64,000 nt of DNA from Unio delphinus. Lineage: Eukaryota; Mollusca; Bivalvia; Unionida; Unionidae. Shown here piece after piece: positions 1 to 6,354 of the stretch. The stretch's first letter is position 1. The number at the start of each line of letters is the position of its first letter. A model generated the notes under the pieces. The model saw only the letters and a list, made by a program, of their open reading frames with translations, had not been told where the DNA came from and searched no databases. The stretch lies in contig JAQISU010000171.1 of the NCBI GenBank assembly GCA_029339505.1, positions 1,833,501-1,897,500 of the forward strand. The letters run 5' to 3'. Made by a program: the position numbers and the translations under genes.

Positions 1-709
1 TATTCTTTGGTGTATTAGAAACTATATCGAGATTGAATTGAGCATCTTTCCAGGGTAATCTCTTGGACGTTTTTTTTGGTTTATCGAGATTAAATTTAGG
101 ATTAATTTTTAATAATCTCTTAAACTCTTTCATGTTTCCGTCTATTAAACGTTTTTTTGGTTTATCGAGATTAAATTTAGGATTAATTTTGTTACGTTTT
201 TTGGGTTTATCGAGATTAAATTTAGGATTAATTTTGTTACGTTTTTTGGGTTTATCGAGATTAAATTTAGGATTAATCTTCAATAATCTCTTAAACTCTT
301 TCATGTTTCCGTCTATTAAACGTTTTTTGGGTTTATCGAGATTAAATTTAGGATTAATCTTCAATAATCTCTTAAACTCTTTCATGTTTCCGTCTCTTGG
401 ACGTTTATTGGGTTTATCGAGATTAAATTTAGGATTAATTTTTAATAATCTCTTAAACTCTTTCATGTTTCCGTCTCTTGGACGTTTGAGATTAATTTTT
501 AATAATCTCTTGTTACGTTTTTTGGGTTTATCGAGATTAAATTTAGGATTAATCTTCAATAATCTCTTAAACTCTTTCATGTTTCCGTCTATTGGACGTT
601 TTTTTGGTTTATCGAGATTAAATTTAGGATTAATTTTCAATAATCTTTTAAACTCCTTATCAGCATTGAATTCAGCATTTTTCGAAGGCGTTCTCCTTAA
701 TTCCCTCAT
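1..709 (-). CDS. Lysine-rich repeat protein, partial at left window edge
   Basis: The minus strand is open from an ATG at 709-707 to base 1, about 236 codons without a stop. It encodes a tandem repeat of about 27 residues with the core KINPKFNLDKPKKR, plus two short 15-residue units. Each repeat ends in a basic cluster (KPKKR) that resembles a nuclear localisation or DNA-binding tail. One tract of eight T at 70-77 changes the frame relative to the seven- and six-T tracts, yet the new frame continues sensibly (QFNLDI, echoing KFNLDK). I prefer this strand because its composition is soluble and charged; the opposite frame gives a repetitive LGLSRLNLGLI string. It could be a DNA-binding protein or the repetitive N-terminus of a larger protein. 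I do not recognise a family. Confidence 0.5.
   Translation of the reverse strand, partial: MRELRRTPSKNAEFNADKEFKRLLKINPKFNLDKPKKRPIDGNMKEFKRLLKINPKFNLDKPKKRNKRLLKINLKRPRDGNMKEFKRLLKINPKFNLDKPNKRPRDGNMKEFKRLLKINPKFNLDKPKKRLIDGNMKEFKRLLKINPKFNLDKPKKRNKINPKFNLDKPKKRNKINPKFNLDKPKKRLIDGNMKEFKRLLKINPKFNLDKPKKTSKRLPWKDAQFNLDIVSNTPKN
63..660. repeat. 81-bp tandem repeat (with 45-bp short units)
   Basis: Units starting GGTTTATCGAGATTAAATTT recur every 81 bp (27 codons), with two shortened 45-bp units near 170-265 and an irregular unit near 480-520. All lengths are multiples of three. This keeps the minus-strand frame open and is consistent with the repeat encoding protein. Confidence 0.8.
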
Positions 710-733
710 GCTATAATTAAAACAAGCATTTAA

Positions 734-1114
734 ATGAAGAATTTATATATAATGAATCACTGCAAGTGGCTTATGATTGGATCAGTAACCCCGTGTAACA
801 AATCATGCAGAAATGAGTTTTGTGGGTATCATATGCAAAGCTTTCGACGTGGAAGCCTTGGCCCGTTACCCTGCATACGATGTGGGGTTGGGGTCAGGGG
901 AAAATCTCAGTTGTGTCTTAATTGCGGTGGTAAGCGATACAGGGAGTTGAAGCGTTATTATGATAAAAGAATAAAAAATGGACAATCAATCAGAAATTAT
1001 GACCCTGAAAAAGTCCCTGACACTGACAACGTCCCTGACAAAATCATAAGAACTCCTCAAGACTACATCGAAAGATTCATCATTAAACCAAACAATGAAT
1101 TAGACAAACAATAG
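734..1114 (+). CDS. Zinc-ribbon-like protein (copy 1 of 3)
   Basis: A 126-residue protein rich in paired cysteines: C47-x2-C50 and C61-x2-C64, preceded by C10, C21, C25, C30 and H33. The second pair is followed by GGKRYRELKRYY. The same pattern (GSLGP-x-PC-x2-CG-x-GVR, then C-x2-CGG-x-YR) occurs on the minus strand at 31493-31786 and, broken, at 35705-36127, so it is a conserved family within these elements. Two zinc sites are likely. The basic helix after the second pair may bind nucleic acid; that role is inference. It lies 14 bp upstream of the HNH gene, and copy B keeps the same pair in the same order. Confidence 0.7.
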   Translation: MKNLYIMNHCKWLMIGSVTPCNKSCRNEFCGYHMQSFRRGSLGPLPCIRCGVGVRGKSQLCLNCGGKRYRELKRYYDKRIKNGQSIRNYDPEKVPDTDNVPDKIIRTPQDYIERFIIKPNNELDKQ

Positions 1115-1128
1115 TATTATGTATACGA

Positions 1129-1623
1129 ATGAACCAAGAATTCAGACACCATCCCTTGATTACAAATTATGAAGCATCCAGTGATGGTGTTGTAAGGCAC
1201 TGTAGACTGAAGAAACCAGTTGGTGCTGACAATGGTATGGGGTATTTGGAATTCACTGTTAAGGGAAAGAAAACTTATCGCAATCATCGTTTCGTGTATG
1301 AATGCTTTTATGGATTGATCGAGCATGATTTTGTTATTGATCATATCGATTCTAATCCAAAGAACAATTCTTTATCAAATCTGCAGGCTATCACACAAAG
1401 TGAGAATACCAAACGAGGAGAGACTGGAAAATGCTCAAAAAAAGCGAGACCAGTAAAATCTTTGAATACAATAACTAACGAAGAAAAAATATTTCAATCA
1501 ATATATGAAGCCGGCAAGTATTTCGATATTTGTAGAGCCTCAGTACGATTCGTTGCAGAGGGGATTTATCGATCGGCTATTTCAAAAAGGACGGGACAAA
1601 AAGTTCAATTTAGTTATGTCTAA
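1129..1623 (+). CDS. HNH endonuclease with NUMOD1-like C-terminal domain
   Basis: A 164-residue protein with an HNH_3-type core: HRFVYECFYG at 53-62, the catalytic DHID at 71-74, then NPKNN and NLQAIT at 76-89, followed by SENTKRG. The C-terminal part, about 108-145, has the NUMOD1 pattern (VKSLNTITNEEKIF then SIYEAGKYF), a DNA-binding helix known from homing endonucleases. The expected function is site-specific DNA cleavage, as in phage-type homing enzymes. A degraded homologue lies at 31060-31436 on the minus strand in element B, also next to a zinc-ribbon gene. It may be a resident endonuclease of the family or a passenger homing gene. Confidence 0.8.
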   Translation: MNQEFRHHPLITNYEASSDGVVRHCRLKKPVGADNGMGYLEFTVKGKKTYRNHRFVYECFYGLIEHDFVIDHIDSNPKNNSLSNLQAITQSENTKRGETGKCSKKARPVKSLNTITNEEKIFQSIYEAGKYFDICRASVRFVAEGIYRSAISKRTGQKVQFSYV

Positions 1624-1667
1624 TGCGTCATATTTTTCATTTAGAAATATATCATTATTATAGAATA

Positions 1668-1925
1668 ATGAATTCTGAAAACATGAATAGCATTTTATCC
1701 GAGATTTCAAAATTGAAAAGTTGGGATATTGAACTATCAGATGGGTTAAATCCTGATCAAATCATGTCTGATTTTCAGGATATTGAATACGGAGTTAACA
1801 ACAATAAATATATGCTACCAAAGAAGTATGCGCTCATCAAGAGAATTCAGAATTCTATTCGGGACTCTCTCGCATTTTCCAGTGACGTAAGTGTGTTCGC
1901 TCCGTTGTATACCATCGTAGAATGA
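1668..1925 (+). CDS. Small hypothetical protein
   Basis: An 85-residue ORF starting MNSENMNS. An earlier in-frame ATG at 1623 overlaps the HNH stop. The start at 1668 is preferred because it follows an A/T-rich AGAATA leader like those of the neighbouring genes. The product is acidic in the first half and basic in the middle (MLPKKYALIKRIQ), with no recognisable domain. Element B has a minus-strand ORF of similar size (30352-30540) in the equivalent place after the HNH relic, but I cannot show homology by eye. Confidence 0.4.
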   Translation: MNSENMNSILSEISKLKSWDIELSDGLNPDQIMSDFQDIEYGVNNNKYMLPKKYALIKRIQNSIRDSLAFSSDVSVFAPLYTIVE

Positions 1926-2176
1926 ATACGAAAAGAATTGGGGTACGAATACGAATTGAAAAAGGAGGTTAATTCTAAAGTTAGAAACCTACGGGCGTTA
2001 ATTCAAGAAAATGAACAATTTTGATTGACCATTTATCATTATTTGATGGTGACCGTCCCTCATAGAGATTTTAATTTTTTTTAGCATTTTTTGATTGATA
2101 ATGTCAAAAACAGTGAAAATATTTCACACTGAATAAAAATTGATGGACGGTTCAGATTGATCAATAAAAACAACAA

Positions 2177-2228
2177 TGTGGAAAGTGTGGTATTAATTAT
2201 TTTTATAAGGATTTCCACACTTTCCACA
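2177..2228. repeat. Hairpin 1, 14-bp perfect inverted repeat
   Basis: Arms TGTGGAAAGTGTGG (2177-2190) and CCACACTTTCCACA (2215-2228) are perfect complements around a 24-base A/T-rich loop. Hairpin 2 has nearly the same loop but altered, still complementary arms. Confidence 0.85.
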
Positions 2229-2303
2229 TACCTGATAGAAGGTGTCTCACGATGACATAACACTTCCACGGTGGTATTAAAACTCATCCGACATGTCATA
2301 AAA

Positions 2304-2355
2304 TGTTGAAAGTGTGATATTAATTATTTTTATAGCAATTATGACACTTTCAACA
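2304..2355. repeat. Hairpin 2, 12-bp perfect inverted repeat
   Basis: Arms TGTTGAAAGTGT (2304-2315) and ACACTTTCAACA (2344-2355) pair perfectly around a 28-base loop. The loop start TATTAATTATTTTTATA is shared with hairpin 1. The G-to-T change in the left arm relative to hairpin 1 is matched by C-to-A in the right arm, which preserves pairing. Confidence 0.85.
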
Positions 2356-2437
2356 TCAATGATAACGCCCTTAACACTTCCACGATGGTGTTAGGTCGGG
2401 TTCGGGAAAATTGTTTCACAATTGAAAAAGTGTTTTG

Positions 2438-2467
2438 CAATTGAAAAATTGTTTCTGATTTCAAATA
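2438..2467 (+). promoter_or_regulatory. 30-bp leader repeated before two adjacent genes (copy 1)
   Basis: The 30 bases before the ATG at 2468 (starting CAATTGAAAAATTG and ending TTTCAAATA) are identical to those before the ATG at 3397. CAATT-GAAA-AATTG is a short inverted repeat. A shared promoter or leader is the simplest reading. Confidence 0.5.
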
Positions 2468-3337
2468 ATGGTCAATGAAGCATTAACAACCCGATTGGCT
2501 CGTGAACGACTGGATGCAATCAGGAGATTTGTACTAATTCGTGACTCTGTACGGAATAAACTACAACAACGACAGAGTCTTCAGACTGATTTTGCTGCGG
2601 GATCTGAAGAATTGTTTAAACCAGTAACCACAGCAACGAAGGAGATAGAGCGTGCTATACTGGGAGATGATCCTGACGGTAAAAGAAAAGAAGAGGGTCT
2701 TATTCCTGTGTTAGAAAAAATAGCAAAAAGAACTAAACAAACAAAAAAATCCTTGCAATCACTTCCTCAAGATATATCAACCGCTTCAGAACGAAAATTT
2801 AAAGGATTTCAGGAAGAACTAGTTAGTGGACTACCTAAATCAATTATATTTACCGAGAGCGCTAAACAACAAATTCTCAACGAGGATATAGACAATTTAG
2901 GTGAATTCGCTGCTAACAGCTATGATTCACAAGAGAAGTTTTTCACGGACAATTATTCGGATTATAGAATGTCACATAATGAATGGGCTGATATAGTGTA
3001 TGAAATAAATACTGGGAGTTTAGATAGAAGGATGAAGGAATACAGAGACTTCAAGAGAAAATTTCAACTCCAAATAAGACAGCCATACGATGAGAAGAAA
3101 TTTCTGGGGAGTGGTATAGTTGGAAACGCTAGCGTTTCATGTCCTGGTAGTGTTCTCAGTGATATATCACGATTAGAGGTTCTTGTAGGAGGGTTCCGAG
3201 CCGGAAATAACTCACCGGAAATAATTAATGAAGCAGCTGATATCTGTAGACGATTATTTCAGGGTGGTATCATGGATATCAGCACATATCGAGATTTCAT
3301 TGGAGAGTTAGTGGAAAGTGGGTATCATAGTGACTGA
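2468..3337 (+). CDS. Structural-block protein 1, unknown (possible minor virion protein)
   Basis: A 289-residue, mostly hydrophilic, helix-rich protein. The N-terminus (TTRLARERLDAIRRF) and middle (about 75-110, rich in KRTKQTKKS) suggest coiled coils. The C-terminus carries a conserved segment with ISRLEVLVGG and then ICRRLFQGGIMDISTYRDFI. A broken homologue in element B (12784-13462 and 24188-24584) keeps both ends, so the gene belongs to the family's first structural position. No enzyme motif is seen. Its place before the pX-like and capsid genes suggests a virion or assembly protein; that is inference. Confidence 0.6.
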   Translation: MVNEALTTRLARERLDAIRRFVLIRDSVRNKLQQRQSLQTDFAAGSEELFKPVTTATKEIERAILGDDPDGKRKEEGLIPVLEKIAKRTKQTKKSLQSLPQDISTASERKFKGFQEELVSGLPKSIIFTESAKQQILNEDIDNLGEFAANSYDSQEKFFTDNYSDYRMSHNEWADIVYEINTGSLDRRMKEYRDFKRKFQLQIRQPYDEKKFLGSGIVGNASVSCPGSVLSDISRLEVLVGGFRAGNNSPEIINEAADICRRLFQGGIMDISTYRDFIGELVESGYHSD

Positions 3338-3366
3338 ATTGAAAAGTCAATTGATTAGATAAATAA

Positions 3367-3396
3367 CAATTGAAAAATTGTTTCTGATTTCAAATA
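3367..3396 (+). promoter_or_regulatory. 30-bp leader repeated before two adjacent genes (copy 2)
   Basis: Identical to 2438-2467 and in the same position immediately before an ATG. It suggests co-regulation of the genes at 2468 and 3397 or a recent local duplication. Confidence 0.5.
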
Positions 3397-3846
3397 ATGA
3401 TCATACACTACAATCATGATAAACCAACCCCCGTCTACGTAGTTAATTCACGGTTTCCGGTTTATAGAGCATACTACGGAGATGGTTTAGGTAATACCAT
3501 CTTAGGGTTATTTGCGAGAATGGCTCCAAAAGTGATGCCGTTGGCTAAACAATTAGGAATGAAAGCAATTGAAGTTATTCGTGATAAGGGTATTGGTGCT
3601 GTTGGAGATCTTGCTGGAAAAGCGTTTTCAACTGCGAAGAATAAATTAACATCATTCGTGAAATCACGGATGAAATCCAAAGGATTTTCAAAACCGTTAC
3701 CGTCTACAGCGGAAATGCCTGCAAGTGTTAGTAGAATTATAAATAACGCAGTAGATGAAAAATTAGCGTCGATGGTTTTAACCCCCGACCAAAGCAATAT
3801 TGCAAATATGATAGCAGGAAGTGGCTTTAAAAAACTACGACGATGA
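3397..3846 (+). CDS. Small amphipathic minor capsid/pX-like protein
   Basis: A 149-residue basic protein. After an N-terminal segment with YYGDGLGN (about 27-34) comes an amphipathic helix (LFARMAPKVMPLAKQLG) and then KAIEVIRDKG and AVGDLAGKAFS. This pattern resembles the adenovirus pX or melittin-like small proteins described in adintoviruses, which act in the capsid core or on membranes. The copy in element B (24629-25074) keeps GDGLGD and the MP-x-AKQL helix. It sits between structural protein 1 and the capsid gene in both A and B. The family call is by pattern, not by strong identity. Confidence 0.6.
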   Translation: MIIHYNHDKPTPVYVVNSRFPVYRAYYGDGLGNTILGLFARMAPKVMPLAKQLGMKAIEVIRDKGIGAVGDLAGKAFSTAKNKLTSFVKSRMKSKGFSKPLPSTAEMPASVSRIINNAVDEKLASMVLTPDQSNIANMIAGSGFKKLRR

Positions 3847-3862
3847 AAATGGAAAATCGCGA

Positions 3863-3871
3863 TTTAGACTC
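3863..3871 (+). promoter_or_regulatory. TTTAGAtCA-type upstream motif (capsid gene, element A)
   Basis: TTTAGACTC lies 25 bp before the capsid ATG at 3888. Closely similar motifs lie 25-28 bp before start codons at 5343, 24629, 25106 and 47167. Candidate promoter element of the structural genes. Confidence 0.45.
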
Positions 3872-3887
3872 TGATAAATAGAATAAA

Positions 3888-5300
3888 ATGTTCAAACAGT
3901 CACGTGATCCAGCATTTGATATAGACGCCCCAGTTGGCAAGGATGATTCTGTACGCGATTATCAATATTACGCCTATCATGCCATAGACTCAAATAGTCG
4001 AGCAAGAATTGATCTTCAAGTCCATGATACCAGTAAATACTTTTTGCCCTGTGAAGCGTTTATCGAAATCGAAGGAGAACTTGTAACAGCTGCTGATACT
4101 CCTGCTGTACCAGCACCGTATCCAGCTGGTACTCAAGTCGGTTTTGTCAATATTGGTATCATGGCGTTATTTGAGAGTGCTAGATATCTCATTGATGGAA
4201 AAGAAATTGAGTCCATAGATCGTGATGTTGATGTGGCTACAACAATAATCGGGTTAGCGAGATATTCCGATGATTATACAAGATCAGCAGGACCCTCTAT
4301 GATGTTTGCAAAAGATGCTACAAATACCGCTGGAGGAAAACAATTTGTTGTAAGACGACCAAAGAATAATGCTGGCACCGCTAATATTGATGCCGAAGAT
4401 ATGATTATAAGCAACGATGTTAATTTCAATCTAGGAGCTGCAACACGTATTTCAATGTTGCAAGGAGCGCGTAAATCATTTTCATGCGCTATTCCACTGC
4501 ATCACATATTTGGATTCTGTAGAAATGTCCGAAAAGTTATCTACGGGGCGAAGCATACAGTATCGCTTGTACGAAAGAGTGATGATAGTGACGCAATCTG
4601 GAGGATTCCAGCAGACAATGCAAATCCAAATGCTGATGCTGGTAAAGTCAATTTAACAAAAATATCATTGTGGATGCCAGTGTTGACTCCAGCAATCACC
4701 GCAGAAGAACGATTACTATCATTTATGGACCAAGGAGGAAAGTCGTTGTTGAGTTGGCTAACCGTGAGTACAGATGTTAAACAATCAAATATCAACGGGT
4801 TATTCACTTGGAGCCTAGCATCAAAACAAGGCGTTTCTGCGCCACGTCATATATTTGTAGCGCTACAGGATAACACACGAGTTGGCGATCAACGTTTCAG
4901 TCATATGATATTTGATCAATTAGGTGTGAAAGACGTCTCACTGAGAATAAACGGCCAACAGGAACCATCCGAGGATATACAACTTAATTACACAGAAAAT
5001 CATATTGCACGAGTTTATCATCGTCTGTTGTCATTTATGGCACGCGATCAAAATGTGGATACTGGTTTGCAAATATCACAATTGGATTTTAAAAATCTGT
5101 ATCCGATCTATTACTTCTCACTGGAACATCTCGATTTGATGAGACAGTCAGTTGTTGATATACATTTTAGAGCTAATGTGACTCGTGGTGCTATTGCTGA
5201 TTATAGAGCGGTTGCTGTCATTCTCAGTGATAAATCAATGCTACTTGAAGGTGTTGGTGGAAGAATGAGAGTGGTAGATGCACCAGTGGAAAACATGTAA
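3888..5300 (+). CDS. Major capsid protein (Polinton/adintovirus hexon-like, double jelly-roll type)
   Basis: A 470-residue protein. Residues about 84-130 (VGFVNIGIMALFESARYLIDG then ARYSDDY) match the layout of the Polinton capsid family, where a NxxLHSLF-type segment is followed by a short strand and a YPYRA-like region, ending in a FYKD-like segment (here MMFAKD). Near 200-233 the segment SCAIPLHHIFGFCRNVRKVI then VSLVRKSD matches the second conserved LHxDLF...LVR region of the family. The length fits the smaller members. Damaged homologues occupy the same position in B (25106-26275) and C (45978-47138). Two jelly-roll folds are inferred from the family, not visible directly. It is followed by the hydrophobic protein and the protease, the usual morphogenesis neighbours. 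Confidence 0.75.
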   Translation: MFKQSRDPAFDIDAPVGKDDSVRDYQYYAYHAIDSNSRARIDLQVHDTSKYFLPCEAFIEIEGELVTAADTPAVPAPYPAGTQVGFVNIGIMALFESARYLIDGKEIESIDRDVDVATTIIGLARYSDDYTRSAGPSMMFAKDATNTAGGKQFVVRRPKNNAGTANIDAEDMIISNDVNFNLGAATRISMLQGARKSFSCAIPLHHIFGFCRNVRKVIYGAKHTVSLVRKSDDSDAIWRIPADNANPNADAGKVNLTKISLWMPVLTPAITAEERLLSFMDQGGKSLLSWLTVSTDVKQSNINGLFTWSLASKQGVSAPRHIFVALQDNTRVGDQRFSHMIFDQLGVKDVSLRINGQQEPSEDIQLNYTENHIARVYHRLLSFMARDQNVDTGLQISQLDFKNLYPIYYFSLEHLDLMRQSVVDIHFRANVTRGAIADYRAVAVILSDKSMLLEGVGGRMRVVDAPVENM

Positions 5301-5316
5301 TTGAAATTGTAAACGA

Positions 5317-5326
5317 TTTAGAATCA
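5317..5326 (+). promoter_or_regulatory. TTTAGAtCA-type upstream motif (hydrophobic gene, element A)
   Basis: TTTAGAATCA lies 26 bp before the ATG at 5343. This spacing agrees with the other copies of the motif and supports 5343 rather than 5334 as the start. Confidence 0.45.
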
Positions 5327-5342
5327 ATCAATTATGTATAAC

Positions 5343-5738
5343 ATGTCATATAGTGCTATTAGTGTTGCGTTAACTCCTGGTCAAATCAAAAAATTGCAAT
5401 CAGAATCGGCTAAAAAATGTGGAACCACAATCACGTTGAAACCCAACCAAATGACTGGTGGTGCAAATAAACTATCGCTGACAACTCGTCAGGTGAAACA
5501 TTTCAATGATGCACTAGTAGCAAAAAAGGGTGTTCAGATTACTCTCTCTGCGGCTGCTATCAAAAATATGATTAAAACAGGCGGTATATTTCCGTTGTTA
5601 GCTGCGATTCCAGCATTAATTGCAGCAGCAGCCCCAGCGGTGGCTAAAGCGGCAGCGTTAGGAGCCGTTGGTACTGCAGCAGGAATGGCACTAAAGAAAG
5701 CAACTGGGAAAGGATATAAAAAAAGGGAAAGGGTCTAA
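5343..5738 (+). CDS. Hydrophobic minor capsid-like protein, C-terminus shifted out of frame
   Basis: 131 residues from the conserved start MSYS, which is the start in copies B and C as well; an upstream ATG at 5334 is specific to A. It contains GGIFPLLAAIPALIAAAAP and then AVAKAAALGAVGTAAGMAL, an alanine-rich hydrophobic hairpin followed by KKATGKGYKK. Such a profile recalls adenovirus pVI/pX-type membrane-active minor proteins. In B and C the reading frame continues into one or two GKGLRLPGT repeats. In A a run of seven A (5718-5724) has one A fewer than needed, so translation ends at RERV and the repeat-coding tandem DNA (5726-5841) is out of frame. Confidence 0.65.
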   Translation: MSYSAISVALTPGQIKKLQSESAKKCGTTITLKPNQMTGGANKLSLTTRQVKHFNDALVAKKGVQITLSAAAIKNMIKTGGIFPLLAAIPALIAAAAPAVAKAAALGAVGTAAGMALKKATGKGYKKRERV

Positions 5739-5841
5739 GACTACCAGGAACCCCGTATTCGTGGTACAGCGGAAAGGGTCTAAGACTACCAGGAACCCCG
5801 TATTCGTGGTACAGCGGAAAGGGTCTAAGACTACCAGGAAC
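5726..5841 (+). repeat. 45-bp tandem repeat at the gene end
   Basis: About 2.6 copies of a 45-bp unit beginning GGAAAGGGTCTAAGACTACC. In the frame used by homologues B and C each unit would encode GKGLRLPGT followed by six more residues. This frame closes at a stop at 5849-5851, 23 bases before the protease start. Confidence 0.85.
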
Positions 5842-5874
5842 GATTTATTAATTAGAGAGTCTATGATGGTTCCC

Positions 5875-6330
5875 ATGTCCAATTTTGATTTACTCGATGC
5901 TGCTAAAAAACTAGCGATTAAAAACTTCAGAGGTGTCTTTATGAAAGATCAATTACCACATCAACCAAACAGCGTTGAAACCGGAATCATTAATTTAGAT
6001 AACAGCACCGGACCTGGAACTCACTGGGTTGCATACGCTATTGATCCACGTGGGATTGTTTATTTCGATTCATATGGATTAGCCCCACCAAAAGAGTTTA
6101 TGCGTTATATAAAAACCCTTCCAATGAAGACTTGGTATTCTACGCTACCAACACAAACGATGATTGACCCACCAATATGTGGCAGCGAAGTATTAAATGT
6201 CCTTGACGCTATTTCTAACTCCTTGAGTAACCCAAGCGGAAAACCACCACATGTTATCATGAATGAATACACTAGTAATCGCTGGAGAAAATCGAAGATT
6301 TTTCAACGAAGTCGTCAAAAACGATTTTAG
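5875..6330 (+). CDS. Adenain-like cysteine protease
   Basis: 151 residues from the conserved start MSNFDLL. Copies B and C begin identically, so the ATGs further upstream, which run through the 45-bp repeat, are rejected. The family layout is present: a leading region with GVFMKDQLP, the catalytic histidine in GTHWVAYAID, an acidic residue in YFDSYG, a glutamine in PTQTM that would form the oxyanion hole, and the catalytic cysteine in PPICGSEVLN. Such proteases of adenoviruses, Polintons and virophages cleave capsid precursors during maturation. It is shorter than adenain (about 200 residues) but the catalytic set is complete. Copies in B and C are broken by frameshifts or stops. Confidence 0.8.
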   Translation: MSNFDLLDAAKKLAIKNFRGVFMKDQLPHQPNSVETGIINLDNSTGPGTHWVAYAIDPRGIVYFDSYGLAPPKEFMRYIKTLPMKTWYSTLPTQTMIDPPICGSEVLNVLDAISNSLSNPSGKPPHVIMNEYTSNRWRKSKIFQRSRQKRF

Positions 6331-6354
6331 AGAGAGAAAGAGTTTTACAATAAC

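Larger units (their letters stand above)
1926..2467. other. Non-coding interval with two related hairpins
   Basis: This 540-bp gap separates the accessory block from the structural block. It holds a short palindrome GTGAAA-ata-TTTCAC (2113-2127), two long hairpins (listed separately) in a roughly 127-bp tandem duplication (about 2177-2303 and 2304-2430), and repeated AATTGAAAAA(A/T)TG motifs just before the next gene. No plausible coding region is seen. An origin of replication, a transcript end or a promoter region are all possible. Confidence 0.6.

Noticed and set aside
63..716. 217-codon plus-strand ORF with LGLSRLNLGLI repeats
   Set aside because: It mirrors the 81-bp repeat. The minus strand gives a more protein-like lysine-rich sequence with a sensible start and open end, so I annotate that strand.
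5334..5342. Earlier start (MYN) for the hydrophobic protein
   Set aside because: Copies B and C start at the second ATG (MSYS), and the upstream TTTAGA motif spacing favours it.
5761..5874. Extended N-terminus of the protease with repeated VQRKGSKTTRN
   Set aside because: It is the 45-bp repeat of the previous gene read in another frame; the conserved start is MSNF at 5875.
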